Shown here: positions 1-11,531 of the stretch, piece by piece
Numbering within the stretch: the first letter of the stretch is position 1
Layout: each line of letters begins with the position of its first letter
From: Saccoglossus kowalevskii
Lineage: Eukaryota; Hemichordata; Enteropneusta; Harrimaniidae
Length of the DNA: 57,390 nt
Assembly: GCF_000003605.2 (NCBI RefSeq)
Contig: NW_003139324.1
Span: forward strand, 131,644-189,033
Reading direction: 5' to 3'
The notes under the pieces: model-generated
Database searches by the model: none
What the model was told of the DNA's origin: nothing
What the model saw: the letters and a program-made list of their open reading frames with translations, nothing else
Translations under genes and position numbers: made by a program

Positions 1-390
1 TAAAGCTTGAATGTAACAAAACGGGATACGACCTTGAACACTGTGCTATGAGCGAACGTGAGAGGCAACACCACAATATTTGTATTGACCAATCACAGTA
101 TTGTATATTTGTATCTAGTTTTCCCGCTCGAATTCAGAATCCCCACGAGGGTATTTAAGCATTCATTGTAATTGTTTCAGGGCTCTTCTATGTTATGTTC
201 ACGAATAAACAACTTGTGTTCTACTCTTGAAAGTACTTGTCTTGTCTGATTGCTGGACTGCTGGTATTATAAAGAATATTACGTCCAAAAATACGACTTC
301 CCACAGCTATCACACGCGTGACTTTGGCGTAAAATAGAAACATGTTGATAATTTGTACCAGTCTATCAAGGGCCGAGCATCAGCTTCAAA
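1..390 (+). promoter_or_regulatory. possible promoter or LTR-like leader upstream of the 391-748 gene fragment
   Basis: This stretch precedes a plus-strand ATG at 391. It holds a TATA-like box (tatttaag near 151), a CCAAT box (accaatcac near 90) and an AATAAA at about 203-208, followed by TG-rich sequence. TATA plus AATAAA within 60 bp would suit a retroelement LTR as well as a cellular promoter. No matching second copy is visible in the window, so I cannot tell which. Low confidence. Confidence 0.25.
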
Positions 391-748
391 ATGGCTTGCC
401 CGTCGGACGAGGACATTGTTGATTTCACCTGCCCTGACATAATAAAATCTAGTTGCCACGGGCGTCGGGAATTTTCGAGGCCTGCAGTGTGATCAAGATG
501 AATCAGAGAGGAAACGTCGACGGGTGTTAGATGATGACGGGACTGTTGCTGTTGACCTGGATGGTAAACAAATGATGTGGACACGAACACTTCATTGTCT
601 CACGAAAGTTGCGCTTGGCGACGTGTTTGCATATTTAATAAGAAACTGCGAGTGGACGCCAGAACGAGTGACAAAACATAAACACGACGATGGGTATCTT
701 ATGTTTAAGAATAACCATGTAGGGGACGTTCTTTTAGGAAAGTTCTGA
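391..748 (+). pseudogene. truncated repeat-family gene, N-terminal fragment (SDEDIVDF / DDGYxxF type)
   Basis: The ATG at 391 has a good context (caaaATGG) and reads an acidic start (MACPSDEDIVDF). After about 28 codons the frame breaks at a T-rich run (TTTTCG near 474). The next frame stays open from about 479 to a TGA at 748 and reads a basic stretch (ERKRRR), then DDDGTVAVDLDG, CEWTPERV and DDGYLMFKNNHV. From memory these resemble the leading part of SWIM/YqaJ-type uncharacterised proteins that are multicopy in marine invertebrates. No SWIM or nuclease domain follows here. I infer a truncated, frameshifted copy, or a first exon if the break is a sequencing error. The function is unknown. 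Confidence 0.4.
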
Positions 749-2827
749 TGATGTGAATATGTTCACACGATTAATGACCATGGATAATAATTCACACACA
801 AACTAATCTAGTCACAGCCATGATGGATTTTTAATAATAATGCAGCACGCCCTCTACTGGACATGTGTATTAATTACAGGTCAAAGGTCATATGACATAA
901 CAGGACACTACATTGTTACTGTTACCATACTTTTAAATGCAAAGGCTGGCCACATACACAGTCAAGGTAGCAGGTACATAGGTAGCACACCAAGGGATAC
1001 ATAGTAAATCCTACCAAAAAAAATTTCAAAGAAACATACAGATTTCCATTGTGATTTTTCACAATTCATTCATGTTAGTAAACATATACTTTATTCATCT
1101 GTCATCTTACTTGCATTGAATAAAAACATCACAATAAATAATAAGTGTTTTTAATGTATGGTATTGTTCATACCAAAGTATACAAGTTGGAGTAGGTTTA
1201 CAACAGGTATCAACTAAAAGTTTGACCAACAATATGGATAGATAGGTAGGTTAACCCATTGAACACCAACTTAATCTCCACACACAAAATAGTTTTGTAC
1301 TGTTTTCTCTTCCCACATGAAATCTTGATAATAATTTACAAACCTTTTGATCAAAAAGCAGTGTCCGGTACTATCTGTATAATTCATAATTATGGTGAAA
1401 TGTACAGAAAATTTGCTCTGAATTTTAAGCGGGAGTCATTTTCATAGCAATGGCAGTACAGCAGTATTAAAAACAAGTTCTGCTTTACTCTGTAACAGTT
1501 CCCATCTGTCCACATCAAATTTAATCACAAGATGCTATACCTGTCACACCTAACTGGAATTGTATCTGGCTGTACCATGGGGAAGTCTGCTTTAAATGCA
1601 AAGTTTCATCATCTAGTTTTAAATGATATTTGGGATATATGCAAGGTATTTTCTCAACAGCAATATTTCTGTGCTTGAAAAAAACATTTAATTTCACTTA
1701 GTTTTGGTTCATGGCATGAATAAATAGTTTCCATAAATAGTTTATTTTTCATTACTATTAGTCCTCACTCATTAACTCCAAATTTGTTTGTGTTTCTTAG
1801 CCTCACTAATCGAGTATAATTGCCTTGCAACCTGTTCATTTTCTTTACCAAAAGTTACAGCACTGTTTTCAATAATATTTGCAGTTCCCTAAAATCTTAC
1901 TGACTAATGTTACACACTCGTGAACATCTCTCACTGATCATGGACCATGGCAGAAAAAAAAATTGATGAGTCTGAATTCAGTCAAACAATATGAAAGAAC
2001 AAAAAACTAATAGTCTATACTATCTACAATGTTCTGATACAATTTTTTCTGCTTATTTTGGAAAACCTGATAAAAATGTGTTGTGAAAATGATATGGACC
2101 AAATACATATTTAAACCCAGACATTGTAGGACTTTGTTTTTATGCACAGCCTAGAGGAGAGAGCTATATATATTTAGGATGATGCAAAGCCAGCTACCAT
2201 TGCAATTAAAGTATAAAGGGTACATGCATAGGCAATAACTACAAAGCAGATTTAAGCACTGAAACTTTCATAGCCATGATTATAATTACCATGACCATAT
2301 ATTTTTAATCTCAATATCAGAGTGTACCTCAAGTATTATTTAAATGTCCAGATTGAAATTGATGATTGGTAAACACTTTTGTGCAAAATACAAGTAACTA
2401 TGTACTACCATCACCGCCATCATATTAGTAATTGTACTACACCTGCATGAAATAGATTTAAGCTCCTATACAATATAAAGTAAAAGAATAAAAAAAATGA
2501 TGTCAGTTTCAGTTGTAGAGATGACAAAAACTATGAATGGTCATTTGCAATTGTATCAAACATTTTACAAGGTAGTTTGATATACTGTTAATCAAAGCAT
2601 GACAAATGTTAGGAAATTGTCTTATCTGCAAAGAAATGATTAGCTACACACACATAATGCTAAAATAGAAAATGTCTTATCCATACATGTATACATTTTA
2701 TTACTTTGATATAATATATGAAGGCATAAATTATTAATTTTTCAAGCAGAAGAACCAAATAATGTCTACATAAATCATAGATGATCCATAGGCATACTTA
2801 TATACTGTAATGTTAAAATTGACTCAC
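749..2827. other. no gene seen; AT-rich intergenic sequence
   Basis: There is no ORF with coding character. Only short chance ORFs occur (for example 1259-1447). It contains a CTCF-like site (846-860, listed separately) and otherwise unique-looking AT-rich DNA. Confidence 0.5.
846..860 (-). promoter_or_regulatory. CTCF-like motif
   Basis: Read on the minus strand the bases are CCAGTAGAGGGCGTG, close to the bilaterian CTCF core consensus CCASYAGRKGGCRSY. This is a sequence match only; occupancy is unknown. Shorter AGAGGGCG cores recur elsewhere in the window (near 30082, 36333, 38977, 39021 and 53682), so this could also be part of a dispersed repeat end. Confidence 0.35.
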
Positions 2828-3019
2828 ATCTGAATATGATTGTTTACTTTGTGGAGACGAGTTGCCCTGGCTTTCATTTCCTTCATTCCAACTTGGCAAA
2901 TCTGGTATGACATTAGATTTGGTACTCTGACTAGTGCTTATAGTTTCAGGAGAGTGTGTGTGATTGCCACTACAAGACACGATGCTACTTTCGCTTGCAT
3001 TTCCACTTGAGGAATTAGC
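2828..3019 (-). CDS. isolated Ser/Asn-rich exon with consensus splice sites
   Basis: On the minus strand a pyrimidine-rich acceptor (tttttcaccttag) is followed by 192 bases, exactly 64 codons with no stop, and then a consensus donor (GAT|gtgagt). The encoded segment is rich in Ser, Asn and Thr (it begins ANSSSGNASES and ends QSKQSYSD), like a disordered linker. It lies downstream, in the minus sense, of the 3395-3923 Ser/Thr repeat ORF of similar composition, so the two may belong to one gene. No family is recognised. The open frame between two good splice sites makes a real or recently real exon plausible. Confidence 0.5.
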
Positions 3020-3394
3020 CTAAGGTGAAAAATAAAAGCTGGGGATTGTGTCAAAGTAATTTCCTTCCAGTTTCCTGAATATTAATAGTGCATAAGCTTG
3101 ATTAGTGGTCAAGTACAAAGACAATACACTAAATAATGCATAATCAGTTCCTATCACATGACAATGTCGATGCATATATTCATATTATTCACATGCATGC
3201 ATATTTATGTTATATTTTATGCATATTCTAACAATATGCAGAGAAAAACAAATCGTGTGAGAGCTGTTTTATCGCAGGGATATAATGTGTACAGGGACAT
3301 ATAACTGTGATTAAATGTGATTAAAAGGGGTGACTGAAAATATTTTGTATACAGTTACAATGCAAGCATATTATTAAAAAACAATTTGTAGTTT

Positions 3395-3923
3395 TCAGTC
3401 ATGAATTTTGCACATTCTGATTTTAGTTGTTCTTCGGCTGACAATTGAAATCATATCACCACTCGACTGTCCAATCATTTTGGAAACAGGTAATGGTGAC
3501 ATATAGTTGACTGGGTGACTGATATAGCATGTTGTAAATAATTGTACATGAGCCACAGGTGCTGCTTTGCCAAAGTGACTTGGTATTTCTAACAGGCCTG
3601 GAGATTTTCCATGGGTAATTCTAATGCTGGTGGTGGTGCGAGTAGAGATGTCACAGTTGGTGCTGGTAGAAATGCCACTGTTGGTGCTAGTAAAGTTGTC
3701 ACAGTTGGTGCTGGTAAAGATGTCAGTGTTGGAACTGTTATCGTTGGTGCTTGTAGAGATGCCACTGTTGGTGCTGGTAGAGATGTCCCTGTTGGAAGTG
3801 TCACTGTTGGCGCTAGTACTCACAGTTGGTGCTGGTAGAGATGCCACTGTTGGTGCCAGTAGAGATGTCATATCTTGACCTGAAGTTTGAAGGACCACCA
3901 GCACTGCCATCTATATCGCCACT
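3395..3923 (-). pseudogene. Ser/Thr/Asn-rich repeat-coding exon, frame broken
   Basis: The minus strand carries an open frame built on an 8-residue repeat (ISTSTNSD-like, 24-bp unit, about 9 copies). After it comes a non-repeat tail (for example PSHFGKAAPVAHVQL) ending in a stop at 3395. At the 5' side a second frame carries the same repeat (YDISTGTNSGISTSTN) from an acceptor-like site near 3923. The two frames are joined by an irregular 19-bp unit that shifts the frame, and a perfect GTGAGT donor lies at the joint, so splicing rather than damage could resolve it. Repeat periodicity keeps several frames on both strands open. Function unknown; an extracellular or disordered linker is possible. 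Confidence 0.35.
3640..3860. repeat. 24-bp coding-type minisatellite
   Basis: The unit is roughly ttggtgctggtagagatgtc plus four bases, repeated about nine times with small indels. The period is a multiple of three, so reading frames persist on both strands. One irregular unit near 3815-3835 is 5 bp short. Confidence 0.7.
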
Positions 3924-4706
3924 TAGCAACAGAATATAAATAAAAATAAAGTTGCATAAATCCACAAAGAAAAAAAGTTTTTAGTGTTTTTATTACAAAC
4001 TTCATTTTGTGTACAATGAACAAGTCAAAGTTTTATATACATATGTTTAAATTAAAGTCAGCAAGTCTTCTATGTAATAGAGTTGTGTATAGTGCATCAC
4101 TATGTGCCATCAACATTATCTTTCAAATCCAGATTCTGCGAATAACATACAAAAAATATACAGTTCACATAAATCCACCGAAACATTGCACCAATAATAA
4201 TCCGGTTCTCTCAAATGAGCATTTAAGGTAGATAGACAAGTTTGAATAAAAACAAATTACAGACACAATTCCTTGAAACTTCCAGCAATGATGTTTCATG
4301 CAGTGACAACAAATATTTTTTTTTTAAATGAGGTCACAATACACTTTTTTTAGGATAAAGGTCATAGTTTGGGGTCATTGTAATATAATTAAAACTTTTT
4401 TTTGTTATCAATTATAACATTGTATTTTTCATTAAAATTTAATTAATAATAATTAATCTTCATTGTAAAGCTTCATCAATTAAAAAGTTATGCTAGATTT
4501 TCTTCTCTTGTAGACAACTGTAAGGGTGTGTGCATGTCAGTCTATACAAGTCTGTCCATAATATAATAACACACTCATAATTTTAAATTTCCTGATACCA
4601 ATTTCCAAAAAATAAATATAAGATTGCTATCTAACATTCATTTTGTTGCAAAATGTAAAACCATCCAGTCCATCCTTCTTTGATATCTTGACTAATTGTG
4701 AAATAT

Positions 4707-4904
4707 TTAGACCAGAAGAGGCAATTTTATCCACAGTAGTGGCTGTAGTGAAGCAATATTTTTCTTATTTTGAGGGAACGCAATTTTGTATGCCACAATT
4801 CCTGCTATAAGCACATGTTTAGAAAATATATCTGATGTGACCTGAGTCGATTTGAGCAGCTCATCAAGGGCTACCACATCAGCACATGCTTTGAAGTATT
4901 TCAT
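4707..4904 (-). other. ORF remnant downstream of the Crypton fragment
   Basis: A 65-codon minus-strand ORF with protein-like composition (CADVVALDELLKSTQ, SKHVLIAGIVAYKIAF). It lies directly 3' of the Crypton recombinase fragment, in the same orientation. It matches no domain I recognise. It may be a decayed 3' exon or another repeat fragment. Confidence 0.25.
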
Positions 4905-4952
4905 CTTCTAGAGCCAATCGGCAAAATAAAGTTGGTATTTGCTAGAGGAATA

Positions 4953-5820
4953 TCAACATTCTCTGCAAGTCCAATATTTGATGTCCTCCTTCAAATTATT
5001 AAATGATTTGTTTTTATACCCCAAACTGCGAGACAGAATACTAGACAATCCTTGACTCTGCTTACTGGTGAGTTTGTTGGTGTAGGACCGAACACTAGCT
5101 TCGTTTTTATGTGCTGTAAAATACAAAATGTGTCTGGTTTCAACTTCTGCCGAATCTAACACAGTGCACGCAGTTGCCCTAACACAATGATTTGTATAAA
5201 CTGTCAACAAATTTGCTGCTACCGAAATCTTTCATCATAGATGAAATCCCAATTTATTTTCACCAAGGGGTGAATTACAATACCAGACTGTGTCAGTGGG
5301 TGTTACATTTACACGGGGCCTCTGAAACAACGCATTTTGCCCTGGGTGCAATTTGGACAAATACATTTGAAATGCTGCAACGGGCCAATTTTCGCCGCCG
5401 GTAGCATACATTTTAGCCTGTGTTTCGAAATCGTCGTCAGGGTGATATTTGGTTTTCTCAGAATATGTACATTCCACATACCGGGTTTCGTTGTAGCTTT
5501 CTTGGATGCGATAGCTATATTTTGTCAAACTTCGAAAGCCCTCCCGACCACTGCAGCCAAAATAAAAGCTCAAATCGAACCAAATTTTACGTAACAGACT
5601 TAGCGGGTCGCTAGTTGACATCACCCCACTGGACGTTAATTTTCTCAAGTCGAAAGTGGTAATTGTCGTTTTATGACAAATGTCCAGTCTGTCTACCTTG
5701 AGCTGTTTTGTTAATGCAATGAAGATGTTGTTGGCAGCTTTGAACTCTCTGTCGTGGATTATATTGATATTTCGGTGGTATGGTGGCGAGTTGAGATATG
5801 ACATAGTAGGTGTCTAACTT
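4953..5820 (-). pseudogene. Crypton-type tyrosine recombinase (DUF3504-like) remnant
   Basis: One minus-strand frame runs from about 5804 to 4953. It opens with a core-binding-type N-terminal part (SYLNSPPYHRNINI, DREFKAANNIF). It then carries the landmarks I know from Crypton and KIAA1958/QRICH1-like DUF3504 proteins: FYFGCSGREGFRSL (first catalytic Arg), LHPGQNALFQRP, NHCVRAT (HxxR motif), HKNEASVRSY (His and nucleophile Tyr). All expected tyrosine-recombinase residues can be read. The frame is interrupted only by two consecutive TGA codons at about 5234-5239, between the NKLGF and KISVAA segments. It is fused end to end with a hAT remnant on its 5' side. A decayed mobile element is the simplest reading. 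Confidence 0.75.
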
Positions 5821-5859
5821 GAAAAAGATTATAATAGTGTATTCCAAAAGTTGACTTCT

Positions 5860-6718
5860 GATGGTGGGCCATACAGTGAACAGTGTTAAGCTTAGGAGTT
5901 TCTTTTTTGAAACGAATGGCAACACCTGTGCGCACACCAGTCATAACACTGGCCCCGTCTGTTGCTAATCCAACCATTTTCATTCCAGTGTTACTTACTG
6001 GATGAACAGCGTCATTGTTCACCTTATCATATATATGTACTGCATCAGTACATTCAAGTTCAAGTACCTGCAGAAAACGAGTTTTAACCAAACCATCAAT
6101 ACATATATATTGCAAAAAACAAATGACAATGAAAATATTAGCAACATCGGTTCCCTCATCTAATTCTAAGCCATATACATTGTACGGACTTGCTGTCACA
6201 TCCTGTTCCTTTTCCTCATATACAACATCACACATTACTCCATAAAAATCATTTATTGAATCAGAATTTATCTTGCCCTCATCAGTGCACAATAATTTTA
6301 GTTACTGTACTCCATTATGTACCTGCAGTGCAATGAGTGGTTTATTTTTGGATGTAGGAATGCATTCTTTTGCTTGAGTAAGGAGAGTTGACATCTGACC
6401 AATAATTGCTCCCTTACTGCCAGCAACAGCTTTCAGGGTTGCTTTTTAAAGTTCCTTTCACTGTTGTACACCATCTACGGCTGCCAAATGAACCCAACTT
6501 TTTGATGTTTCAAAAAAAATCATCTTTCTTGGGATTGTGGATTTCCCCTTGGTGAATACATTGTTTTGTTTAGCATCAATACATACCTGGCAGTAGAATA
6601 AATTGCTTTCACTGTCATGTTTTAGCCATTTGAACTCTGTGAACCAGGATGATTTAATTGCTCTGGTCAATTGCAGCCTCAGAATCATCAGGTTTATCAA
6701 AGTTACCATTAGCGTCAT
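5860..6718 (-). pseudogene. hAT-family transposase remnant (TTF zinc finger, DUF4371-like)
   Basis: At 6718-6458 the minus strand reads a TTF-type zinc-finger start (WFTEFKWLKHD, YCQVC). At 6292-5860 it reads the transposase core signature of ZNF862-like hAT proteins (LELDEGTDVANI, MVGLATDGASVMTG, NTVHCMAHH). Between these lies broken sequence. The C-terminal dimerisation region is absent; just after CMAHH the sequence switches to the Crypton-like fragment. DEGTD retains an acidic pair but the gene is clearly broken (stops, frame changes, truncation). I infer an old non-autonomous copy. Confidence 0.7.
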
Positions 6719-6875
6719 TGGAAAATAATGACGCTGAAAAGGTGGCCTCCCTAATTACATCATCTGTAGGAGAACCTAAATTAATACTACATGTATCAGG
6801 GGTACAACTCTCTACCTTCGGGTCACTGGAGGATGAGCTGAGGGCATGCATCTTTCTAGATTTTTCTGTTATGTT

Positions 6876-8606
6876 TCAAGAATTGAAACAAATCATGCAG
6901 TGTACAATTTTTTTTTTGCGATGAGTCTCAGACCTTGGGGTACATTTGGTTAACACGGGTTCAACATGATTTGGTTCGTACAATGGGGCTTTGCGAGTCG
7001 GTTTAAATTCCCTATGAAACTTCACACTTAAATAATTGTCAACATCTGGAAATAACGAAAAGATGGGCTTCCCAAGCACTGTTGCCATTGCCAATACATG
7101 GTGCATTGATGCCCATCTACATGCCTTCCTGTTTTGTTTTTCACAATCAATGCTTCTGTTTTATCAGACGCCTCAAAAGAATCTTGCCCATTAATTCTTG
7201 GTAACAACATTTCCATTAATCAACCAAATATTCATCTCCTGAAAAAACAAACATCAGTATAGATCTCACTGAATTAGTTACTGTACTACAAGGTCAAAAT
7301 AGAAGATGGAACTGTTACTTACCATTACCACCGGTTTTGATCTGATTTTAATTTTTGCAAAGCCGATGACATCAACTGCTTTGGTTTCTCTTGCTATCAG
7401 AGCTTGACCAACGACATTGAGGCTCAGAAGCAATTCTGCCATGCCTAACTCTTCGCAATTCACTATGAGAGTCTGGTGAGAAGAAAGATACATGTCAAAA
7501 AATGAGACCAATGGAACAAGCACAAATTACAGGTGTTCTGAAATCATCAGCACATACGGTCACCCCAAAGTACATCAATTGTTCACTAGATTTTTGCAAT
7601 AGTCAAAATTAGTTAATTAAGAAAATTAGCTAATTAATATACTGTTAACCGGAATATTTACTTATTGTAAAGTCCCAAGCCAAGTTTGTGAAATACTGGA
7701 ACAAGCCGCATTGCTTGGAAGAAAACCTTGACATGAACTTTTGAAAATAAATTAATTTTAATAAAAGTAAACACTGACATGATCTAATTAACATAGTCAG
7801 TTCTAAAGGTTAAATTATATATATATTCATTTCCAATTCTTCATAACCATATTAGTTTCTTACAATTGACACACATTTTGATTTCATACAGTCATAGTCC
7901 TTTCAGAATCAATAATGAACTGAACACTAGATGGCAATATAACTCAAACTAAAGTAACAGTTAATTTCAATGCCACCAAAGCAATTTGTCATGAAGTGAA
8001 TAACCAGTCCATCATTGTTATCAAATTAGAATTATTTTTTGAATATGTTGTCTATTAAAACCGTGTTTATGTTTGAGGGTCCAACGTTAATCTATAAAAT
8101 TAGTCTGTTGAAGAGGAAATAATAACAATTGGCAAATTAAAAGATCAAATAAAAATATTAAGTGTGTCTAACAAAAAATGCTTTTAAAATTTTAAATTGA
8201 TAAGCAAGAGCTGATTCCATTGAAAAAAATTATTCAAAAATCTAGAAAAATTACATTTCAAAACTTTATTCATTAGCGCCCTGCAGTGACGGGACGTATA
8301 TCCGGATCTCTTTGCAGTAGCCTGATATATGCTAACACTTACCTCAATGGAGATTCATCTCTTAAATACGGAACTGTGTAACCACAAGACGGAATAGGTA
8401 ATAACACCAATGACCCTTTACTTGTCACTGACGCTCTGTAAATCAAAAAAGCACCGCCATTTTTGTAATTTTAGAAAGATGGACTCCAAAGTCTTAAATT
8501 CTCCATTTTTAGTTTGGAAAATAACTTTTTTCACACCGAGACCAGCAACATGTAATGCATCGTTTTCCAGAAGCGTCGGGACGGTTTCAGTATCACTGTT
8601 TGCCAT
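6876..8606 (-). pseudogene. multi-exon repeat-derived gene, broken
   Basis: Three exon-like pieces line up on the minus strand. Exon 1 starts at an ATG at 8606 (MANSDTETVPTLLEND, then TKNGEFKTLESIFLKLQ). Exon 2 is 7472-7324, with acceptor cttctcaccag and donor ATG|gtaagt; one frame is open throughout and another reads RRVRHGRIASEPQCRWSSSD before a stop. Exon 3 starts at 7238 (ttttttcag acceptor) and reads MEMLLPRINGQ, then after a one-base frame change CRWASMHHVLAMATVLG, SLFPDV and YEPNHVEPV. From memory this pattern belongs to an uncharacterised multicopy protein family of marine invertebrates with vertnin-like segments. Frame changes in exons 2 and 3 suggest a pseudogene. It sits directly upstream of the hAT remnant. 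Confidence 0.45.
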
Positions 8607-8819
8607 ACAACAAAACTGGTGTGTCCATGTTGTGGGCCAGCATCTGGTGACGCCTGTAGTTTTCTCCTCTTTTTCTGGGGCCTAGTCTACTACTTTCCTG
8701 GTTGCGTTTACTAGTTAACTGTGCCACTTCCGGGTAGCGAAAATAAAGATGACAGTTCTGTGCACATGTCAGATAGGGTGCTGCCCGACTTGCGTACTGG
8801 GATAATGGTCGTCTCATCG

Positions 8820-10330
8820 GTTCTCTGGCTCATTTTGCGCATCGGACTGGGACTATCCAGCAACTGCTAAACAATTGTGAGATGCCGACGAGCATTCGCC
8901 ATAGACGCACATTTAAAGTATTGTGGATGACACGTACTCATCAAGATACAGTTCACCAGTCACTGCATACTCTTGTTCCAGTTATTCGGTCTCTTCTATA
9001 TCAATAGGTTCCTCGTCTTATACCCTCATTGCTTCATTTGCTTTTATGTCTTGTTTTGCAAACGCGCATTTTCCTGGTTCTCTAAAATCTTCTCTAAACA
9101 TTTTCACCCTTTAAGTTACTTTTAATGTAAAAAATAAAGAAACATGTTTTTTTTACTGCATAATGAAAATGTGCATAAATAATTTCACTGTAGAATCGTC
9201 ATTTGTATTTTGATATACGGGTATGCGAGTCACCAACTTTTGGCGAAGATCACGAATTCCTCAGAAATCACCCCCTTGAAATACCCCAAAAACATTCTGT
9301 ATTACATGTACACTGGTTGAAAAATCACTAAACCCCTTGACCGACTCTCAAAAAAGGATTCATTGCCTATTATGAAACACTTTATAGATCCTAGGGGGCA
9401 TCGTATCCCAGTTGTTAAGTGTTGCTAAACCCCACCCCCCCCCCCCAAAAAAAGCAGGGAATAAATAACAGAACCTCTATTCGATAATATGACTTGGTTA
9501 AAACGAGCTACATGATCACAACATAGAAATAATATTTCAGTATAAGAGATGCAACCTATTACGTATATAAATCCATTATATACACGACACTGAAAGATAA
9601 TAAATACTTTTAGACACATCTATTCTCCTCATTATCAGAAGAAAGCGTGTCACACTGAAATATATTTGTACCTGCATATATTCATATCATTGTTGTCTCG
9701 AACGGTGGTCCGATCCTGGCGCATACTTAGCCATAACTTCGACAACCACCAAAGGTCGCTGGTGAAAATTTTTTATGCAATAGTGCACGCTTAAGTTGCT
9801 GTAAAATACCGCATGTCACAGGAGATGTGATTTGTAATATAACATTTAAACACAAATATACAGGATTGATTCCGAATCACACTAGCGTTTAACAATATTT
9901 TGAAATGAAAACACAGAGAAACTATTCATTGTGAATTTGTTTCGTAAACTGTATTGATAAGGCAATCTCAATCAAAGATCTCCCGGCCACATAAAAACAT
10001 AAGAGGGTAAAGCACCCAACTTCAAATAAAGCCTAAGCACTGGCCAACAAATGTGCTTCCTGGTTGAAGTTTGAATCTATCTTTAGAGATATGACAAATA
10101 TGACATATATTTCGTTATTCTGTTAACATAATGATATTACCCTACCCTATGGTGCTTGTACATACCTTATGAAAGCGACTACCACTTATAGTTGACTATA
10201 TCTTTCGATCGTTGTTCGTGATTATAGCTATGAAGCAAATCTTTTGATGTGATGATACTATCATGCTTTCGAGTGAAACACAAATACTGTTCTACGAATA
10301 AGCCTGGGAATGAACTTTACTCTGTTGATT
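8820..10330. other. no gene seen
   Basis: Intergenic AT-rich sequence with a poly-C/poly-A run (9433-9457) and only chance ORFs. I see no splice-bounded open frames here. Confidence 0.4.
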
Positions 10331-11147
10331 AGTTGGCTTACGTTGCCTTTGTACACATATTTTCCATGGATTCTAGTGCAGCTCTAAGTTGTTTTTTAAT
10401 TTCTGCTAGTCCTGTAGTTATTCTTAGATTTCATGAATATTCCCCCTTTTCTCTGCTTCTACTTTCCCAAGAGTCTTTGACATCTCTTGTGATGGCGAAT
10501 TCATTGTTGCTGATTGTGAACTTGTATAGTTCAGTTTGGAATTTTACATTAATATCTTCCTTTTTTCCCGTAATTCATCTTCCAAATGTTGTATTTCTGC
10601 TGTTTTTCTTAAAATCTCCCTTTCCATTATGTTGTACTTTGCTGATTGCCTATCTATAATAGATGATTGTTTTTGTCAATTATATCATTCATACTTTCAT
10701 AATTGTGTCAAAATTGATGAGTTTTGATGTTGGTATTCAAATGCTTTGAAGATATCTGTAAGTGAGGTGTTTGTGGCTGTTTTGCTGAATTGATTGGAGA
10801 ATGATCGGAGTTGATTCTTGTACTCAGAAGGATCTTGCTTGGTGTTTCATCTTTGATCAGATGAATACTTATATTTCTTTCTGGTGTATCACATATACTT
10901 GTATTCTGTTGGTTCTCTGACTTCATAGTTGAATGTTGTTCACATGTGTTTTTTCCAGAAGTATTCCCACTGTCAGTCAGATCAACTGGGCTGTCTACTG
11001 CTACCTCATATTCGCTTGGATCATAACGAAAATATGCTTTTCCACTGTGCAGTTATCGTTAACTTTCGGCTAAGTTTAAGTTCACTTTGTATCTGTGACT
11101 TTAACATTCTATTTAGTAATTTTACTAAATGTTTGAATAGATTATAA
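10330..11147 (-). pseudogene. decayed retroelement-like ORF with coiled-coil segment
   Basis: Minus-strand frames include a heptad-like charged stretch (MEREILRKTAEIQHLEDE at about 10630-10580) and a polar 72-codon ORF (10926-10708: NQQNTSICDTPERNI, INSDHSPINSAKQPQ). Several frame changes separate them. The composition resembles ORF1 or gag-like proteins of retroelements, but no diagnostic domain is present, so family assignment is not possible. Confidence 0.25.
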
Positions 11148-11484
11148 TCCCCATTTAGAACCAATGAATGAAAATTATTTCCCTGATGGATAAACAGAAT
11201 GTAATACCCATATATCCTTTAAATTAACCTGAGACCTAATTGTAATACTACAACTGTTAAATACAATAGTGACTTCACTATTAATATATTCAGTTACCCT
11301 TTTATTTGACTGGTCACTGACAATGTAATGATTGTTAGACACTAAGTTGAAGTGAATAAACAGTTTTTTAGATAGTTATGCTGACATTCAGTGTATGCCA
11401 TATGCTATGTTATGTGACACTTCCCCTGTAAACTGAAATCTATAACATTGAGAACTGGCCACGTACTTTTCAGTTTTAAAAAAA

Positions 11485-11485
11485 C

Positions 11486-11531
<46 letters not shown>
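11485..11531. repeat. (TA)n-(CA)n compound microsatellite
   Basis: About 23 bp of alternating TA run directly into about 26 bp of alternating CA. Alternating purine-pyrimidine tracts of this kind can adopt Z-DNA and are usually polymorphic. Confidence 0.9.

Noticed and set aside
3611-3878. Val/Gly-rich plus-strand ORFs opposite the Ser/Thr repeat
   Set aside because: Shadow frames of the 24-bp repeat; the minus strand has the better flanking non-repeat coding sequence.
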